33,191 nt of DNA from Nitrospirota bacterium. Lineage in GTDB: Bacteria; Nitrospirota; Thermodesulfovibrionia; Thermodesulfovibrionales; BMS3Bbin05. A program made the position numbers and the translations under genes. The first letter of the stretch is position 1. The number at the start of each line of letters is the position of its first letter. The notes under the pieces are model-generated. The model saw nothing but the letters and a program-made list of their open reading frames with translations, did not search any database and had not been told where the DNA came from. Positions 15,835 through 24,148 of this stretch are shown here, in pieces. The stretch is taken from positions 1,620,876 through 1,654,066 of the forward strand of contig CP070669.1 of the NCBI GenBank assembly GCA_020351835.1, written 5' to 3'.

Positions 15835-17079
15835 TTGGATCATAAAATGCTCGACGAAAAGCAAAAATTGAACCAGCTTATAACACTCGGACTAGAGGTC
15901 TCCGAGGTCAAGGACCTGGACCTGCTCCTTGAGAAGATCCTCACCGATGCCAGAAAACTCGTAAATGCAGATGCAGGTTCCATATATGTAAGGGAGCATG
16001 ACAATCTGAGGTTCAGCGTATCTCAAAATGATACCCTGGGAAGAAAGCTGCCTGATGGGAAGAAGCTTATCTATTCCACATTTGTGGTCCCTATCAATAA
16101 TGAGTCGATATCGGGGTATGTTGCAAATACGGGGATCATTCTAAATATCCCTGATGCATATGAGCTTGACAAAGGAGTATCTTATTCTTTTGACAGGCAA
16201 TATGACGAAATATCGAAATACAAGACCAGGTCAATGCTTACCTGTCCGCTTAAGACCAACAGGGGTGATGTGGTAGGGGTCTTACAGCTCATCAATGCTC
16301 AGGATGAAGATGGAAATATTGTATCTTTCAAAGATGATGATGAACCTTTTATCATGCATTTTGCAAATAATGCAGCTCTCGCGCTCGAGCGTGCACAGTT
16401 AACAAGGGCCATCATACTAAGGATGATAAAGATGTCGGAGCTCCGAGACCCTAAAGAGACCGGGGCACATGTCAACAGGGTCGCGTCGTACGCTACAGAG
16501 CTATATGGGACATGGGCCAGAAAGAGGGGAGTGCCTCAAAAAGAGATAGAGGATAATATGGACACACTTAAGATGGCTGCAATGCTTCACGACGTGGGAA
16601 AGGTAGCTATTTCCGATGTGATCCTTAAAAAGCCATCCAGACTGAACCTTGACGAGTTCCAGGTAATGCAGCAGCACACTTATATGGGAGCGAGGCTTTT
16701 TACCAATCAATACTCCGATTTTGATGAGGCGGCTTTCATAGTTGCTCTGAACCACCATGAAAGATGGGATGGTAAAGGTTATCCCGGGCACATCAATCCC
16801 ATGACCGGGAGACCGATCCCGGGATACGAGACCGGGTCCGGAGGTGCTGAGGGGAAAAAGGGGGAAGAGATCCCGCCGTTTGGAAGATTGGTTGCCATAG
16901 CCGACGTATATGATGCACTTTCATGCCGGAGAGTATATAAGGATGCATGGGATGAGTCGAGGGTCTTGGAAACGATACAGGAAGAGAGAGGAAAGCAGTT
17001 CGATCCCGAGATGGTTGATGCGTTCTTGGAATCTCTTGATGTTATAAAGGCGATACAGGAACGCTACCCTGACGAATGA
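15835..17079 (+). CDS. GAF-HD-GYP cyclic-di-GMP phosphodiesterase
   Basis: Predicted to degrade c-di-GMP to pGpG/GMP. 414 aa from TTG 15835 (ATG 15847 is the alternative; neither has a strong ribosome-binding site). GAF domain at about 10-188, HD-GYP domain at about 193-410. The catalytic set is complete: H212 (GAHVNR), H252-D253 with G255-K256 (HDVGK), H281 (QQHTYMGA), and HHERWDGKGYP (307-317) containing the GYP signature. A Gly-rich insert (about 328-345, GYETGSGGAEGKKGEE) follows GYP and is not seen in minimal HD-GYP proteins. It stands 46 bp upstream of a receiver-PilZ gene and is the only c-di-GMP-degrading enzyme in the window. Soluble, so the GAF domain must sense a cytoplasmic cue. 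Confidence 0.93.
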   Translation: MDHKMLDEKQKLNQLITLGLEVSEVKDLDLLLEKILTDARKLVNADAGSIYVREHDNLRFSVSQNDTLGRKLPDGKKLIYSTFVVPINNESISGYVANTGIILNIPDAYELDKGVSYSFDRQYDEISKYKTRSMLTCPLKTNRGDVVGVLQLINAQDEDGNIVSFKDDDEPFIMHFANNAALALERAQLTRAIILRMIKMSELRDPKETGAHVNRVASYATELYGTWARKRGVPQKEIEDNMDTLKMAAMLHDVGKVAISDVILKKPSRLNLDEFQVMQQHTYMGARLFTNQYSDFDEAAFIVALNHHERWDGKGYPGHINPMTGRPIPGYETGSGGAEGKKGEEIPPFGRLVAIADVYDALSCRRVYKDAWDESRVLETIQEERGKQFDPEMVDAFLESLDVIKAIQERYPDE

Positions 17080-17124
17080 CCGATTACTTATTAACAGAAG
17101 TAACAATATGATACAATTAACGCT

Positions 17125-17787
17125 ATGAGAAAGATCCTTATAGTTGGTGACTTTGAGACATTCCTTGAGATGGATAAGAACATTCTCTCAAGGGAGAACT
17201 GCCTGATGCTGGCATCCTCATCCGCGGAAGGTGCGATCGATATCCATAAGAGAGAGTTCTTCGACCTGATAATAACAGATTATGGTCTTCCGGGAATGGA
17301 CGGCGCTGAGCTATGTGAGTATATAAGGAAGCATATGACATTGAAGAAGGTATCTATTCTCTTGCTTTGCGATGATGATACCCAGGTCGACAGGGCCGGG
17401 AAGTGCGGTTCGAACGACTATCTAATGAGGCCATTTGGACCTGAAGACCTTAATGCAAAGATAAGCGAGCTTCTTGATATCGCTGACCGTGAGGGGAAAA
17501 GAGTGCTCTTACGGTCTGGGTTGAGCGTATCTGTCGATGAGGAAAGTTTCGAAACGGTCCCGGAAGACATAAGCAAGACAGGGATAGCTTTCAGGACCGA
17601 AAGGTCCATGGAAGAAGGACGTAAGGTATTGATAGCCTTTAAACTTGGAGATAACGATATATCGGTTCGCGGAGAGGTTGTCCGTATCAAGGAGGAAGGT
17701 TCGGGGGACATCCTTCACGGAGCACAGTTCGTTGACCTCGACCCCGAAACCAAGAGTATCATTGAGGAATATGTGAACTCGCATTGA
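17125..17787 (+). CDS. Receiver-PilZ protein (atypical receiver)
   Basis: 220 aa: receiver domain (about 1-118) joined to PilZ (about 121-215). The phospho-acceptor Asp is kept (D52 in LIITDYGLPGMDG), but the acidic pair is reduced to GD (G8, D9), the conserved Thr/Ser is Cys (C82) and the conserved Lys before Pro is Arg (R102). Phosphorylation-driven switching is therefore uncertain. PilZ looks functional: RxxxR (R122-R126) and DxSxxG (D148, S150, G153). It follows the HD-GYP gene by 46 bp and precedes the PilZ-J-TPR gene by 58 bp, all on the same strand. A related protein with a fully degenerate receiver is encoded at 29613-30284. Confidence 0.88.
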   Translation: MRKILIVGDFETFLEMDKNILSRENCLMLASSSAEGAIDIHKREFFDLIITDYGLPGMDGAELCEYIRKHMTLKKVSILLLCDDDTQVDRAGKCGSNDYLMRPFGPEDLNAKISELLDIADREGKRVLLRSGLSVSVDEESFETVPEDISKTGIAFRTERSMEEGRKVLIAFKLGDNDISVRGEVVRIKEEGSGDILHGAQFVDLDPETKSIIEEYVNSH

Positions 17788-17845
17788 CCTTTTTTAAAAC
17801 CCCCCTGTATTAAAAAATATTGCTGTAACTATAAAAGGAACGATC

Positions 17846-19549
17846 ATGTCCGGATACGATGAAAGAAGGAACTTCAGGAGGTACAAGACAAACACTGAAT
17901 TCCATCTGAAGATCGGCGAGGAGCGCTATGAATGTACCGCTGTTGACTACTCTGTGGACGGCATAAGCCTTTTGTTCCCTAGGAGCTTTCCTGAGATCAA
18001 GGTCGGAGACATAATTGATATCTCGGTCGAGGACCCAGATATAGAGATGAAAGGCGAGATGAAGTGGAAGAAGGCGGGAGATGACGGGCTGGTGATAGGT
18101 TTCTACAGGGTCAATGAGATAAAGGGGTCATGTTATGTGTTCAAACTACCCGATCTGCTGCTTGGCATACAGCGCCTTGGAAAAACGGGTACACTTGAAA
18201 TAGTCTTCGGTTACAAAATGGTAAAGGTATTCTTTAAGGACGGCGAGATGATATTTGCTCAGTCCAACCAGGAGGACGACAGGTTCGGAGAGGTCCTTCT
18301 GAAAGAAGGCGAGATAACCCTTGAGCAGTATTTTGAGGCGAGTAAGATTTTAGCTGAGACCGGCAAAAGGCTTGGTACTATCCTTATAGAGCTGGGATAT
18401 ATGAAGCCGAACCAGCTTGTAGGAGCTGTTCGTCATCAGGTGGTAGAGATAATATTCAATATGATAACGACGGATTGCGGCAATTTTGTTTTCCATGAAG
18501 GGGCACTGCCGAGCGATGAAGCTATAACACTTAATCTCAGTGCCGCTAATATAATCTATCGCGGGATCAGAAAGATGACCAATTTTCAGTATATACTCGA
18601 GGATTTTCCGTCACTTGAAACGGTTCTGACCTTTTCGGAGGACCCGCTTGACCTGTTCCAGGACCTCGCCTTAGATAAGACCTCAAAGGAGCTCATAAGA
18701 CGGATAGACGGGAAGAAAACAATAAGGGACATTCTTTCACCATCTCAGATCAATGATTTTGAGGCTATCAAGATGATATATGCTCTTCTATGTGCCAGGA
18801 TAATTACGGTAAGGAGAGAGGATGATACAGGACCCGTCGTAGAGGCGGAAGATGTGTTCAGTGAGCCGCTTGCCGAGGTAGATCCTGAATTCGAGGGAAT
18901 GATCGAGAAGATGAGGGCCCGTGTTGAAAAAGGGAATTACTATGAAGTGCTGGGAGTTGATAAACAGGCAAAGAGCGATGAGATAAAGAGGTCCTATTTC
19001 AAGCTTACAAAGGAGTTCCATCCTGACAGGCATTTTTCGATAGGTTCAGATGAGGTGAGAAAGAAATTAAATACCATTTCATCGTTTATCAATGCTGCGT
19101 ACTCCTGCCTGTCAGACCCGGCCAGAAGAAGTGAATATGACCAGTCAATATCAAGTGGCGTTGGAGGGGTCGAGGAGGGAAGGACCGCCTCAAGGGAAGA
19201 GATGGCAGCGGAGAAATATGAGGATGGCCGGTCGAAGATGATGATGGGCATGTATGAAGAAGCGGAGAAGACGTTCGCGCAGGCCATATACTTCGATGAC
19301 TCTAATCCTAATTTCCACTATTACCACGGCCTTGCCCTTAATAAGCTTGGTCTTGTCAAGGAGGCTGCAAGGTCAATGGAAAAAGCGGTGCAGCTTAAAC
19401 CTGACGGAGTGCGTTTCATGATAGAACTTGGATACGTATTTCTAAAAATGGGAATGAAGAAACGGGCAGAGACCAACTTTAAAAGAGCCCTGGATATAGA
19501 CCCACAGAACGAAAAGGCGATCAAGGGCCTTAGCAAAGCCCTGGAATAA
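17846..19549 (+). CDS. PilZ-DUF4388-J domain-TPR protein, paralogue 2
   Basis: 567 aa with the same architecture and length as the protein at 8704-10434: PilZ (about 7-92), DUF4388 (about 103-220), intermediate helical domain (about 250-325), J domain (about 364-432, HPD at 392-394) and TPRs (about 452-565). Here PilZ is canonical, with RxxxR (R7/R8-R11/R12) and D34-x-S36-xx-G39, so this copy should bind c-di-GMP. Equivalent phrases in both copies include DPLDLFQ, ALLxARII, YFKxxxEFHPD and AIYFD. A J domain without the Gly/Phe and zinc regions of DnaJ suggests a specialised (type III) co-chaperone. Clear AAAGGA before ATG 17846. mtgA follows 15 bp after its stop. Confidence 0.88.
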   Translation: MSGYDERRNFRRYKTNTEFHLKIGEERYECTAVDYSVDGISLLFPRSFPEIKVGDIIDISVEDPDIEMKGEMKWKKAGDDGLVIGFYRVNEIKGSCYVFKLPDLLLGIQRLGKTGTLEIVFGYKMVKVFFKDGEMIFAQSNQEDDRFGEVLLKEGEITLEQYFEASKILAETGKRLGTILIELGYMKPNQLVGAVRHQVVEIIFNMITTDCGNFVFHEGALPSDEAITLNLSAANIIYRGIRKMTNFQYILEDFPSLETVLTFSEDPLDLFQDLALDKTSKELIRRIDGKKTIRDILSPSQINDFEAIKMIYALLCARIITVRREDDTGPVVEAEDVFSEPLAEVDPEFEGMIEKMRARVEKGNYYEVLGVDKQAKSDEIKRSYFKLTKEFHPDRHFSIGSDEVRKKLNTISSFINAAYSCLSDPARRSEYDQSISSGVGGVEEGRTASREEMAAEKYEDGRSKMMMGMYEEAEKTFAQAIYFDDSNPNFHYYHGLALNKLGLVKEAARSMEKAVQLKPDGVRFMIELGYVFLKMGMKKRAETNFKRALDIDPQNEKAIKGLSKALE

Positions 19550-19564
19550 GCATTAACTTATGTA

Positions 19565-20266
19565 ATGAGATACCGTAAGATAGACGGAGCAGGTATAATT
19601 GGCATCATCTTTGCGGCTTGTGTGATATTCATATTGGTTAACTTTATCTATCCTGACATTACCTACCTTAAGACAGAGAATCCCGCTAAAACATCCTTCA
19701 TGGAATACAGAGAAAGGGAGTGGGAGCTTAATGGGAAAAGACAGAAGATCGAACAAACATGGGTCCCTTACTCCAGGATATCGCCTTACCTTATTAAAGC
19801 GGTCCTTATAGCGGAGGATGACAAGTTCTGGAACCATGAGGGGTTCGATTACGACTCGATAGAAAGAGCAATGATAAAGAACATAAAGACAAGAGGATTT
19901 GCTGCCGGAGGCAGCACGATATCACAACAGCTTGCCAAGAATCTTTATCTTACACCTTCAAAGAACCCGATGAGAAAGCTCAGAGAGGCATTTCTTACTA
20001 TCAGGATTGAGTCTACTCTGCCTAAAAGGAGGATACTCGAGATATACCTGAACGTTGCCGAGTGGGGGGAGGGAATATTCGGTATAGGCGCAGCTTCGAG
20101 GCATTACTTCGGGAAGAGGGCTGCCGAACTGGACCCTTATGAATCAGCTCGGCTTGCCGCAGTACTTCCTAATCCGAGGAGATTTGATCCCCTGGGCGAC
20201 TCATCTTACGTGGCCAACAGGACAAGGATCATACACAGTATAATGATCAGCAGAGGAATCAATTAA
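19565..20266 (+). CDS. mtgA: Monofunctional peptidoglycan glycosyltransferase
   Basis: Family GT51 enzyme that polymerises lipid II into glycan strands at the inner membrane. 233 aa with one N-terminal membrane anchor (GIIGIIFAACVIFILVNFIY, about 10-30) and the GT51 motifs EDDKFWNHEGFD (catalytic E84), GGSTISQQLAKNL (115-127), KLREA and RRILEIYLNVAEWG (156-168). No transpeptidase domain follows, which is the mark of MtgA as opposed to class A PBPs. It starts 15 bp after the PilZ-J-TPR gene, so they are probably co-transcribed; whether c-di-GMP signalling touches wall synthesis is conjecture. Confidence 0.95.
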   Translation: MRYRKIDGAGIIGIIFAACVIFILVNFIYPDITYLKTENPAKTSFMEYREREWELNGKRQKIEQTWVPYSRISPYLIKAVLIAEDDKFWNHEGFDYDSIERAMIKNIKTRGFAAGGSTISQQLAKNLYLTPSKNPMRKLREAFLTIRIESTLPKRRILEIYLNVAEWGEGIFGIGAASRHYFGKRAAELDPYESARLAAVLPNPRRFDPLGDSSYVANRTRIIHSIMISRGIN

Positions 20267-20479
20267 AGAGAGTACAATCGACGTTATCCCCGGCCTCCTT
20301 ATCACAGACCTTCGGGATTAAATAACACGGCTCAGCCATCCAATGTCTTTTATCCGCCCTGATGTTGACATTATTATAAAAAAGGAGAATAATATACATA
20401 AGTAATACTAAAAATTGTTTATATGTTTTTTATTTTGATAATAGCGTCAAATAGCATTGAAAGTAATTCGGAGAAATGA

Positions 20480-20962
20480 GTGATCTGCTATTTGTGCGGT
20501 GACTTTATAAGGCAAAATCCTGATGAGTCAGGCACTGTCTGCGAAACTTGTTCTATGCACTACTGCTTTCGCTGCTCTGCTGAACTTGAGCACTGCTATG
20601 TGTGCGGGAGCAGTACGTCTAAGATAGAAACCAAGAAAGTCTCTGTGTTTGAGCCTGAAGACATACTTGCCGAGATTGATAACGAGGACAAACGGGACCA
20701 ACCAAGAAAAAAGATAAAGATAGAGTGCGCCTATAAGTTCGAAGATGATAGCGGCATAAACTATAAGGACAGGGGGCATAAGGCGCTAACAAAGAACATA
20801 AGTAAATCAGGGCTGTGCATATATTCATTGACACCCCTTGAGAAAGGACAAAGATTAAAATTTTCGGAGTGTAAAGCGCTCAGCGACAGGGCCTCTGCAA
20901 CAGTTAAGTGGGTAAAGAAGACCAATGGCAAGATATATATAGCGGGCCTGCAGTTCGAGTGA
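20480..20962 (+). CDS. Zinc-finger (four CxxC pairs)-PilZ fusion protein
   Basis: 160 aa. Residues 3-42 hold four CxxC pairs (C3/C6, C21/C24, C29/C32, C39/C42) plus H27 and H38, a spacing like RING/treble-clef double-zinc folds. Residues about 70-160 form a PilZ domain with RxxxR (R72-R76) and NxSxxG (N106, S108, G111), so c-di-GMP binding is likely. GTG 20480 is the start: GGAGA lies 5 bp upstream, the CxxC motif begins at codon 3, and the ATG at 20476 runs into a stop after eight codons. The combination suggests a c-di-GMP-controlled protein- or nucleic-acid-binding adaptor. It stands alone, with 213 bp before it. Confidence 0.82.
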   Translation: MICYLCGDFIRQNPDESGTVCETCSMHYCFRCSAELEHCYVCGSSTSKIETKKVSVFEPEDILAEIDNEDKRDQPRKKIKIECAYKFEDDSGINYKDRGHKALTKNISKSGLCIYSLTPLEKGQRLKFSECKALSDRASATVKWVKKTNGKIYIAGLQFE

Positions 20963-21032
20963 TCCACTTAACTTTCCGGCAAGACGTTGGTATGCTCTCC
21001 CAACAAGATTAGATTTGATGTAAAATTAACTA

Positions 21033-21887
21033 ATGAAAAAGACAAAGAAGGACCAGAGGCCAGCCAGTAGTATGACAAAGGCGGAACTCGCAGAGGAGAT
21101 AAAAAGGCTGAGGCGTAAGGTCTCCAGCCTGCATAAGTTCAAGGCCATGTACAATGAGATCAAGGGTGGTAGCAGGGAAGAAACTGCAGAGTATGAGAAA
21201 CTTGCAGCTCTGGGGCGATTTACGGCTAATGTTGCCCCTGAGATAAGGAACCCAATAACTGTAATTGGTGGGATAGCCAGGCGGATGATACTTAATGCGG
21301 AAGACAGAAGCAAGAACAGAGAATACCTTAAGATCATAGTCAAAGAGGCCAGGCGCCTTGAGGATGTGCTGACGGATGCGATAACATTCTCGGGCAAAGG
21401 TATCTTTCACAGGACCGAAAGCGATATCAATAGCATAGTGAAGAGTGAACTTGAAAAGTTAGTACATCAGTGCGGAGAAAGAGGTATCAAGGTAGAACAG
21501 AAAAGTGGAAGAATACCCTCGGTCTATGTGGATAAGAAGGAGGTTGGAGAGGCTATATTTAACATAATTGAAAATGCGGTGGATGCTATGGGCAAGGGAG
21601 GGACACTGACCATAGCAACGGAAGTTGAAAAGATGAGCGAACGTGATTATGTGACCGTAAATATTAGTGACACTGGAGAAGGGATACCTGAAGAGAAGAT
21701 AAAGGTCATATTTGAGCCTTTCTTCTCGACAAAGGTCGACCATCAGGATACAGGCCTTGGGCTGCCTATAGCAAAAAAGACGGTAGAGGTGCATGGTGGT
21801 TTCATTAAGGTTAAGAGCCAGGTAGGTATGGGGACTACATTCTCACTATATTTCCCGTTCAGGGGAAGGTCAAAAAAACGCAAATAG
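21033..21887 (+). CDS. Soluble histidine kinase with His-to-Pro change in the phosphorylation site
   Basis: 284 aa. A basic, Lys-rich coiled-coil N-terminus (1-45) precedes HisKA (about 50-120) and HATPase_c (about 150-280). The HisKA box reads FTANVAPEIRNPITVIGGIARRM, where the family has VAHEIRNPL: residue 69 is Pro (CCT at 21237-21239) in place of the phospho-accepting His. A single A-to-C change from CAT would explain it. The ATP site is intact (N box IIENAVDAM, G1 DTGEGIP, F box FEPFFSTK, G2 TGLGLPIAKK). It cannot autophosphorylate in the normal way unless another residue substitutes. No response regulator adjoins it. It may be a pseudokinase or a recently inactivated orphan. The shared terminator with hsp20 follows. 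Confidence 0.87.
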   Translation: MKKTKKDQRPASSMTKAELAEEIKRLRRKVSSLHKFKAMYNEIKGGSREETAEYEKLAALGRFTANVAPEIRNPITVIGGIARRMILNAEDRSKNREYLKIIVKEARRLEDVLTDAITFSGKGIFHRTESDINSIVKSELEKLVHQCGERGIKVEQKSGRIPSVYVDKKEVGEAIFNIIENAVDAMGKGGTLTIATEVEKMSERDYVTVNISDTGEGIPEEKIKVIFEPFFSTKVDHQDTGLGLPIAKKTVEVHGGFIKVKSQVGMGTTFSLYFPFRGRSKKRK

Positions 21888-21901
21888 CGGTCATTATAAA
21901 A

Positions 21902-21926
21902 GAGCCCCGGGGATGACCCGGGGCTC
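21902..21926. terminator. Bidirectional intrinsic terminator between kinase and hsp20
   Basis: GAGCCCCGGG (21902-21911) and CCCGGGGCTC (21917-21926) are perfect 10-bp arms around a 5-nt loop. On the minus strand the stem is followed by TTTTAT, a good terminator for hsp20; on the plus strand by CTTCT, weaker. It sits between convergent genes. Confidence 0.88.
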
Positions 21927-21936
21927 CTTCTAAGGG

Positions 21937-22419
21937 TCACTCGATGGTTATCTTTTTGTGTTTCTTTTCGGCTTCTTTAGAGCGAGGTATCTTCAGCTCA
22001 AGTACCCCGTTCTTGAAACTGGCTGTCACCTTCTCTGTATCGACGTGTGAAGGAAGCTCAAAACGCCTGCGGAAAGATCCGAAAGAACGTTCATATCTGT
22101 AGTAGTCTTCCTTCTCTACCTTTTCCTCTTTCTTCTTCTCTCCGGATATCGTCAGCAGGTCCGCTGTAATATCAACTTGTATGTCATCCTTTTCCAGTCC
22201 GGGAAGATCAGCTTTCACCACAAGTTCTTTATCGGTCTCGTAGATATCGATCGATGGTGAAATGTCGTAACCTTCGAACTTCATGTCCGGCCAGAAAGGT
22301 GCTCTGAGCATTGAGAGCGGCCTTTTCCACATGTCCTCGAACCAGTGCTCTATGTCACCGAAATGAGGTAAGGTCCTTGACCCTTCGCGTTTGACTATCT
22401 CTTTCCCTTTCTTCGTCAT
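21937..22419 (-). CDS. Small heat-shock protein, Hsp20/α-crystallin family
   Basis: ATP-independent holdase that binds unfolding proteins. 160 aa: N-terminal arm rich in Trp and Phe (HWFEDMWKRP, FWPDMKF), α-crystallin domain (about 50-150, with SPSIDIYETDKELVVKADLPG and SFKNGVLELKIPR) and the C-terminal IxI anchor (ITI in KKITIE) for oligomer assembly. I start it at ATG 22419 because AAGGAGGT lies 7 bp upstream; the GTG at 22428 falls inside that ribosome-binding site. A small inverted repeat TCGGC/GCCGA lies about 60 bp upstream, but no CIRCE element was seen. It ends at a strong terminator. Confidence 0.96.
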   Translation of the reverse strand: MTKKGKEIVKREGSRTLPHFGDIEHWFEDMWKRPLSMLRAPFWPDMKFEGYDISPSIDIYETDKELVVKADLPGLEKDDIQVDITADLLTISGEKKKEEKVEKEDYYRYERSFGSFRRRFELPSHVDTEKVTASFKNGVLELKIPRSKEAEKKHKKITIE

Positions 22420-22605
22420 AACGTTCACCTCCTTTCATCGTTTCCCCTCCTATTTACATTTTAGTACCTGCCTTCGGCATTGGCAATAGCCGATTTCAGC
22501 CACTTTTTACCTCAATATTGGTTTTTTGAAGAGAACTGAAGGATAAGGTCTTATTTTACCGGTTTTCAATGGCCGGCCGGAAAAGGAGAAGAAAGGGTAC
22601 AGCTA

Positions 22606-23811
22606 TTATAAGCTCCTTAGAGCATATAGTTGATACTTGCTTGCTTCAATAGACTTTAACCACCACTTGCGAGACTTATAATAGTAATGTATCCCCCCTG
22701 CATATTGCTTTGCATACTTCTTTGATCCGTTATACTTGTATGCGGTTGCCCACGTCACCGGCAGGGATTTCCCGGCGAACATGACATTCTTTGAAGGCTT
22801 TATATCTGATGTACGGATATTAAGTTCGGCCACCTTTATTGATATCGTTTTCGCCGCCTCGGTCATACATAGAAATACATTATCAAGAACGTTGACCGGG
22901 ACCATCTGATGCCTTATACGTACTCCGGATGCCTCCTGTACCTTTTCTATCCAGTAATCAGATTGCAGAACGGTGTTTGCCGCACGTAAGGTCTGCTGGG
23001 TAGTGCCTGACCCTCCATACCAGAACTCCATGGCGAAGTTAGTCTCAAAGGCGCTTATTAGAAGCATATAATCGGTCGGTATACCATAGAAAAGCTCCGT
23101 AAAGAAGGAAGCCGCCACGATCTCCCTTATCTGATTATCACTAACATCCGCTCTGGGGGATATTCTTGAGTTAGCCCCCTTATCGTTTATTATAGCCGCC
23201 GATACTACGCCTATCACCGGTCTTAACTCAAGGAACCTGGCAGCATTAGCATCTACTTCGTCATAACTGAAAAGGTGTTCGCAGAAAAAATAGAGTAATC
23301 CTTCCTCGAAGTCGTTGAAATTTTCGCCGAGGTAATCCTTCAGCCAGGAGTTCTTTCTAAGAAAAGCAGCTCTTTCCTTTTCAGCATCCGCAATGATGGA
23401 TATATATTCCTTTCGAAGCTCCTCTATGTTCGTGTTTGTCATGAACTCACGCGTAAGACTGGCTGTAGCCCGTGACCTGCCGGCCGTCCAGTCCTTATCA
23501 GAAAAAGCCTCTTTCTGGCCAAGTAAGGATGATAGTGCCACGGACCTTACATATAGTATGAACCCTCTTTTATGCTCATCGTTAAGGCCATTGAACCACA
23601 TTGAGAATCCGAGGTTCTCGGGGCCATTATCATCTATCACGTCAAATACTGCGGACTCCATGTAGATCAGCCTCTTCTTGACGGAATCCGCTTCGGATAT
23701 GTATTCCGGGATCTCAAGTGTCCTGTTCGATTCGGCATACGATACTATCAGTACACCTATAGTTATCCATATTGCTGCGGACACTATCATTTTCGCTTTA
23801 TTTCTTCTCAA
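22606..23811 (-). CDS. Membrane-anchored lysozyme/lytic-transglycosylase-like protein
   Basis: 401 aa with an N-terminal membrane anchor (MIVSAAIWITIGVLIVSYA, 8-26). A long helical region follows (about 35-230). Residues about 240-400 resemble a lysozyme-like fold: LISAFETNFAMEFWYGGSGTTQQTLRAANTVL has a Glu (E256) in the ESNF-like position and GTTQQ where lytic transglycosylases carry GLMQ, and the C-terminus has AYKYNGSKKYAKQYAGGIHYYYKS. Peptidoglycan cleavage in the periplasm is a reasonable inference but not certain. TTG start at 23811, since the upstream ATG frame stops at once. A σ54-like site and a TATAAT box lie in its upstream region. It neighbours, divergently, the MurNAc-recycling pair. 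Confidence 0.72.
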   Translation of the reverse strand: MRRNKAKMIVSAAIWITIGVLIVSYAESNRTLEIPEYISEADSVKKRLIYMESAVFDVIDDNGPENLGFSMWFNGLNDEHKRGFILYVRSVALSSLLGQKEAFSDKDWTAGRSRATASLTREFMTNTNIEELRKEYISIIADAEKERAAFLRKNSWLKDYLGENFNDFEEGLLYFFCEHLFSYDEVDANAARFLELRPVIGVVSAAIINDKGANSRISPRADVSDNQIREIVAASFFTELFYGIPTDYMLLISAFETNFAMEFWYGGSGTTQQTLRAANTVLQSDYWIEKVQEASGVRIRHQMVPVNVLDNVFLCMTEAAKTISIKVAELNIRTSDIKPSKNVMFAGKSLPVTWATAYKYNGSKKYAKQYAGGIHYYYKSRKWWLKSIEASKYQLYALRSL

Positions 23812-24148
23812 TTCTTCATAACCTCTCTTTGTCCATATATTGTGCTATACCCAAACAAAACAGCAAACATTATACCATATATGGCATTTTTTGTGCCAGT
23901 ATTAGAGCACATGTAACCCATTGAAATATAAGGAAACCTAATCAGCGAGCTGTGTTATTGAGTGAAAAAATGTGTCAAAATCGATACAAATGAAATAATA
24001 TGAGATGCCAGCCCCGGGCTTAAATGTCCCGGCTATCATGAATTGCCCGAGACCGGTGCAAGTCCCTGTGATATAATTAGAAAAGTCTAATATCAACTTC
24101 TGAGGTCATTGATCTGTGCTTAGAGGATAGATATCTGGAGTTACTTTT
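23812..24148. other. Divergent intergenic region with promoter-like and hairpin elements
   Basis: 337 bp between the lysozyme-like gene and the NamZ-like gene. It holds CCATATATGG (23875-23884), a minus-strand TATAAT (23869-23874), a σ54-like site (23883-23898), a GC-rich hairpin CCGGG/CCCGG (about 24014-24032) and a small hairpin ATTAGA-AAAG-TCTAAT (about 24075-24090). No protein gene is seen. Confidence 0.55.
23883..23898 (-). promoter_or_regulatory. Candidate σ54 (-24/-12) promoter
   Basis: Minus strand TGGCACAAAAAATGCC fits the TGGCAC-N5-TTGC consensus with GG and GC exactly 10 bp apart. Only the first T of TTGC and the last base deviate. It lies 72 bp upstream of the start of the lysozyme-like gene and overlaps the upstream part of a σ70-like TATAAT region. 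The window encodes an NtrC-type activator, but a direct link is not shown. Confidence 0.45.

Noticed and set aside
19597-19613. TTGGCATCATCTTTGCG, a good σ54-like match on the plus strand
   Set aside because: It lies inside the mtgA coding sequence near its start and encodes part of the membrane anchor; a chance match is more likely.
20270-20400. Short minus-strand frame beginning ATGGCTGAGCCG upstream of the zinc-finger-PilZ gene
   Set aside because: Only about 26 codons, no ribosome-binding site at a good distance, and no recognisable similarity.
22420-22428. GTG 22428 as start of hsp20
   Set aside because: This GTG is part of the AAGGAGGTG ribosome-binding site that serves ATG 22419.
24053-24065. 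B12-box-like CCGGTGCAAGTCC followed by CTGTGA upstream of the NamZ-like gene
   Set aside because: The rest of the cobalamin riboswitch core (GGGAAG before the box, the GCCCCCGC segment before ACTGTGA) is missing, and the downstream genes have no link to B12.
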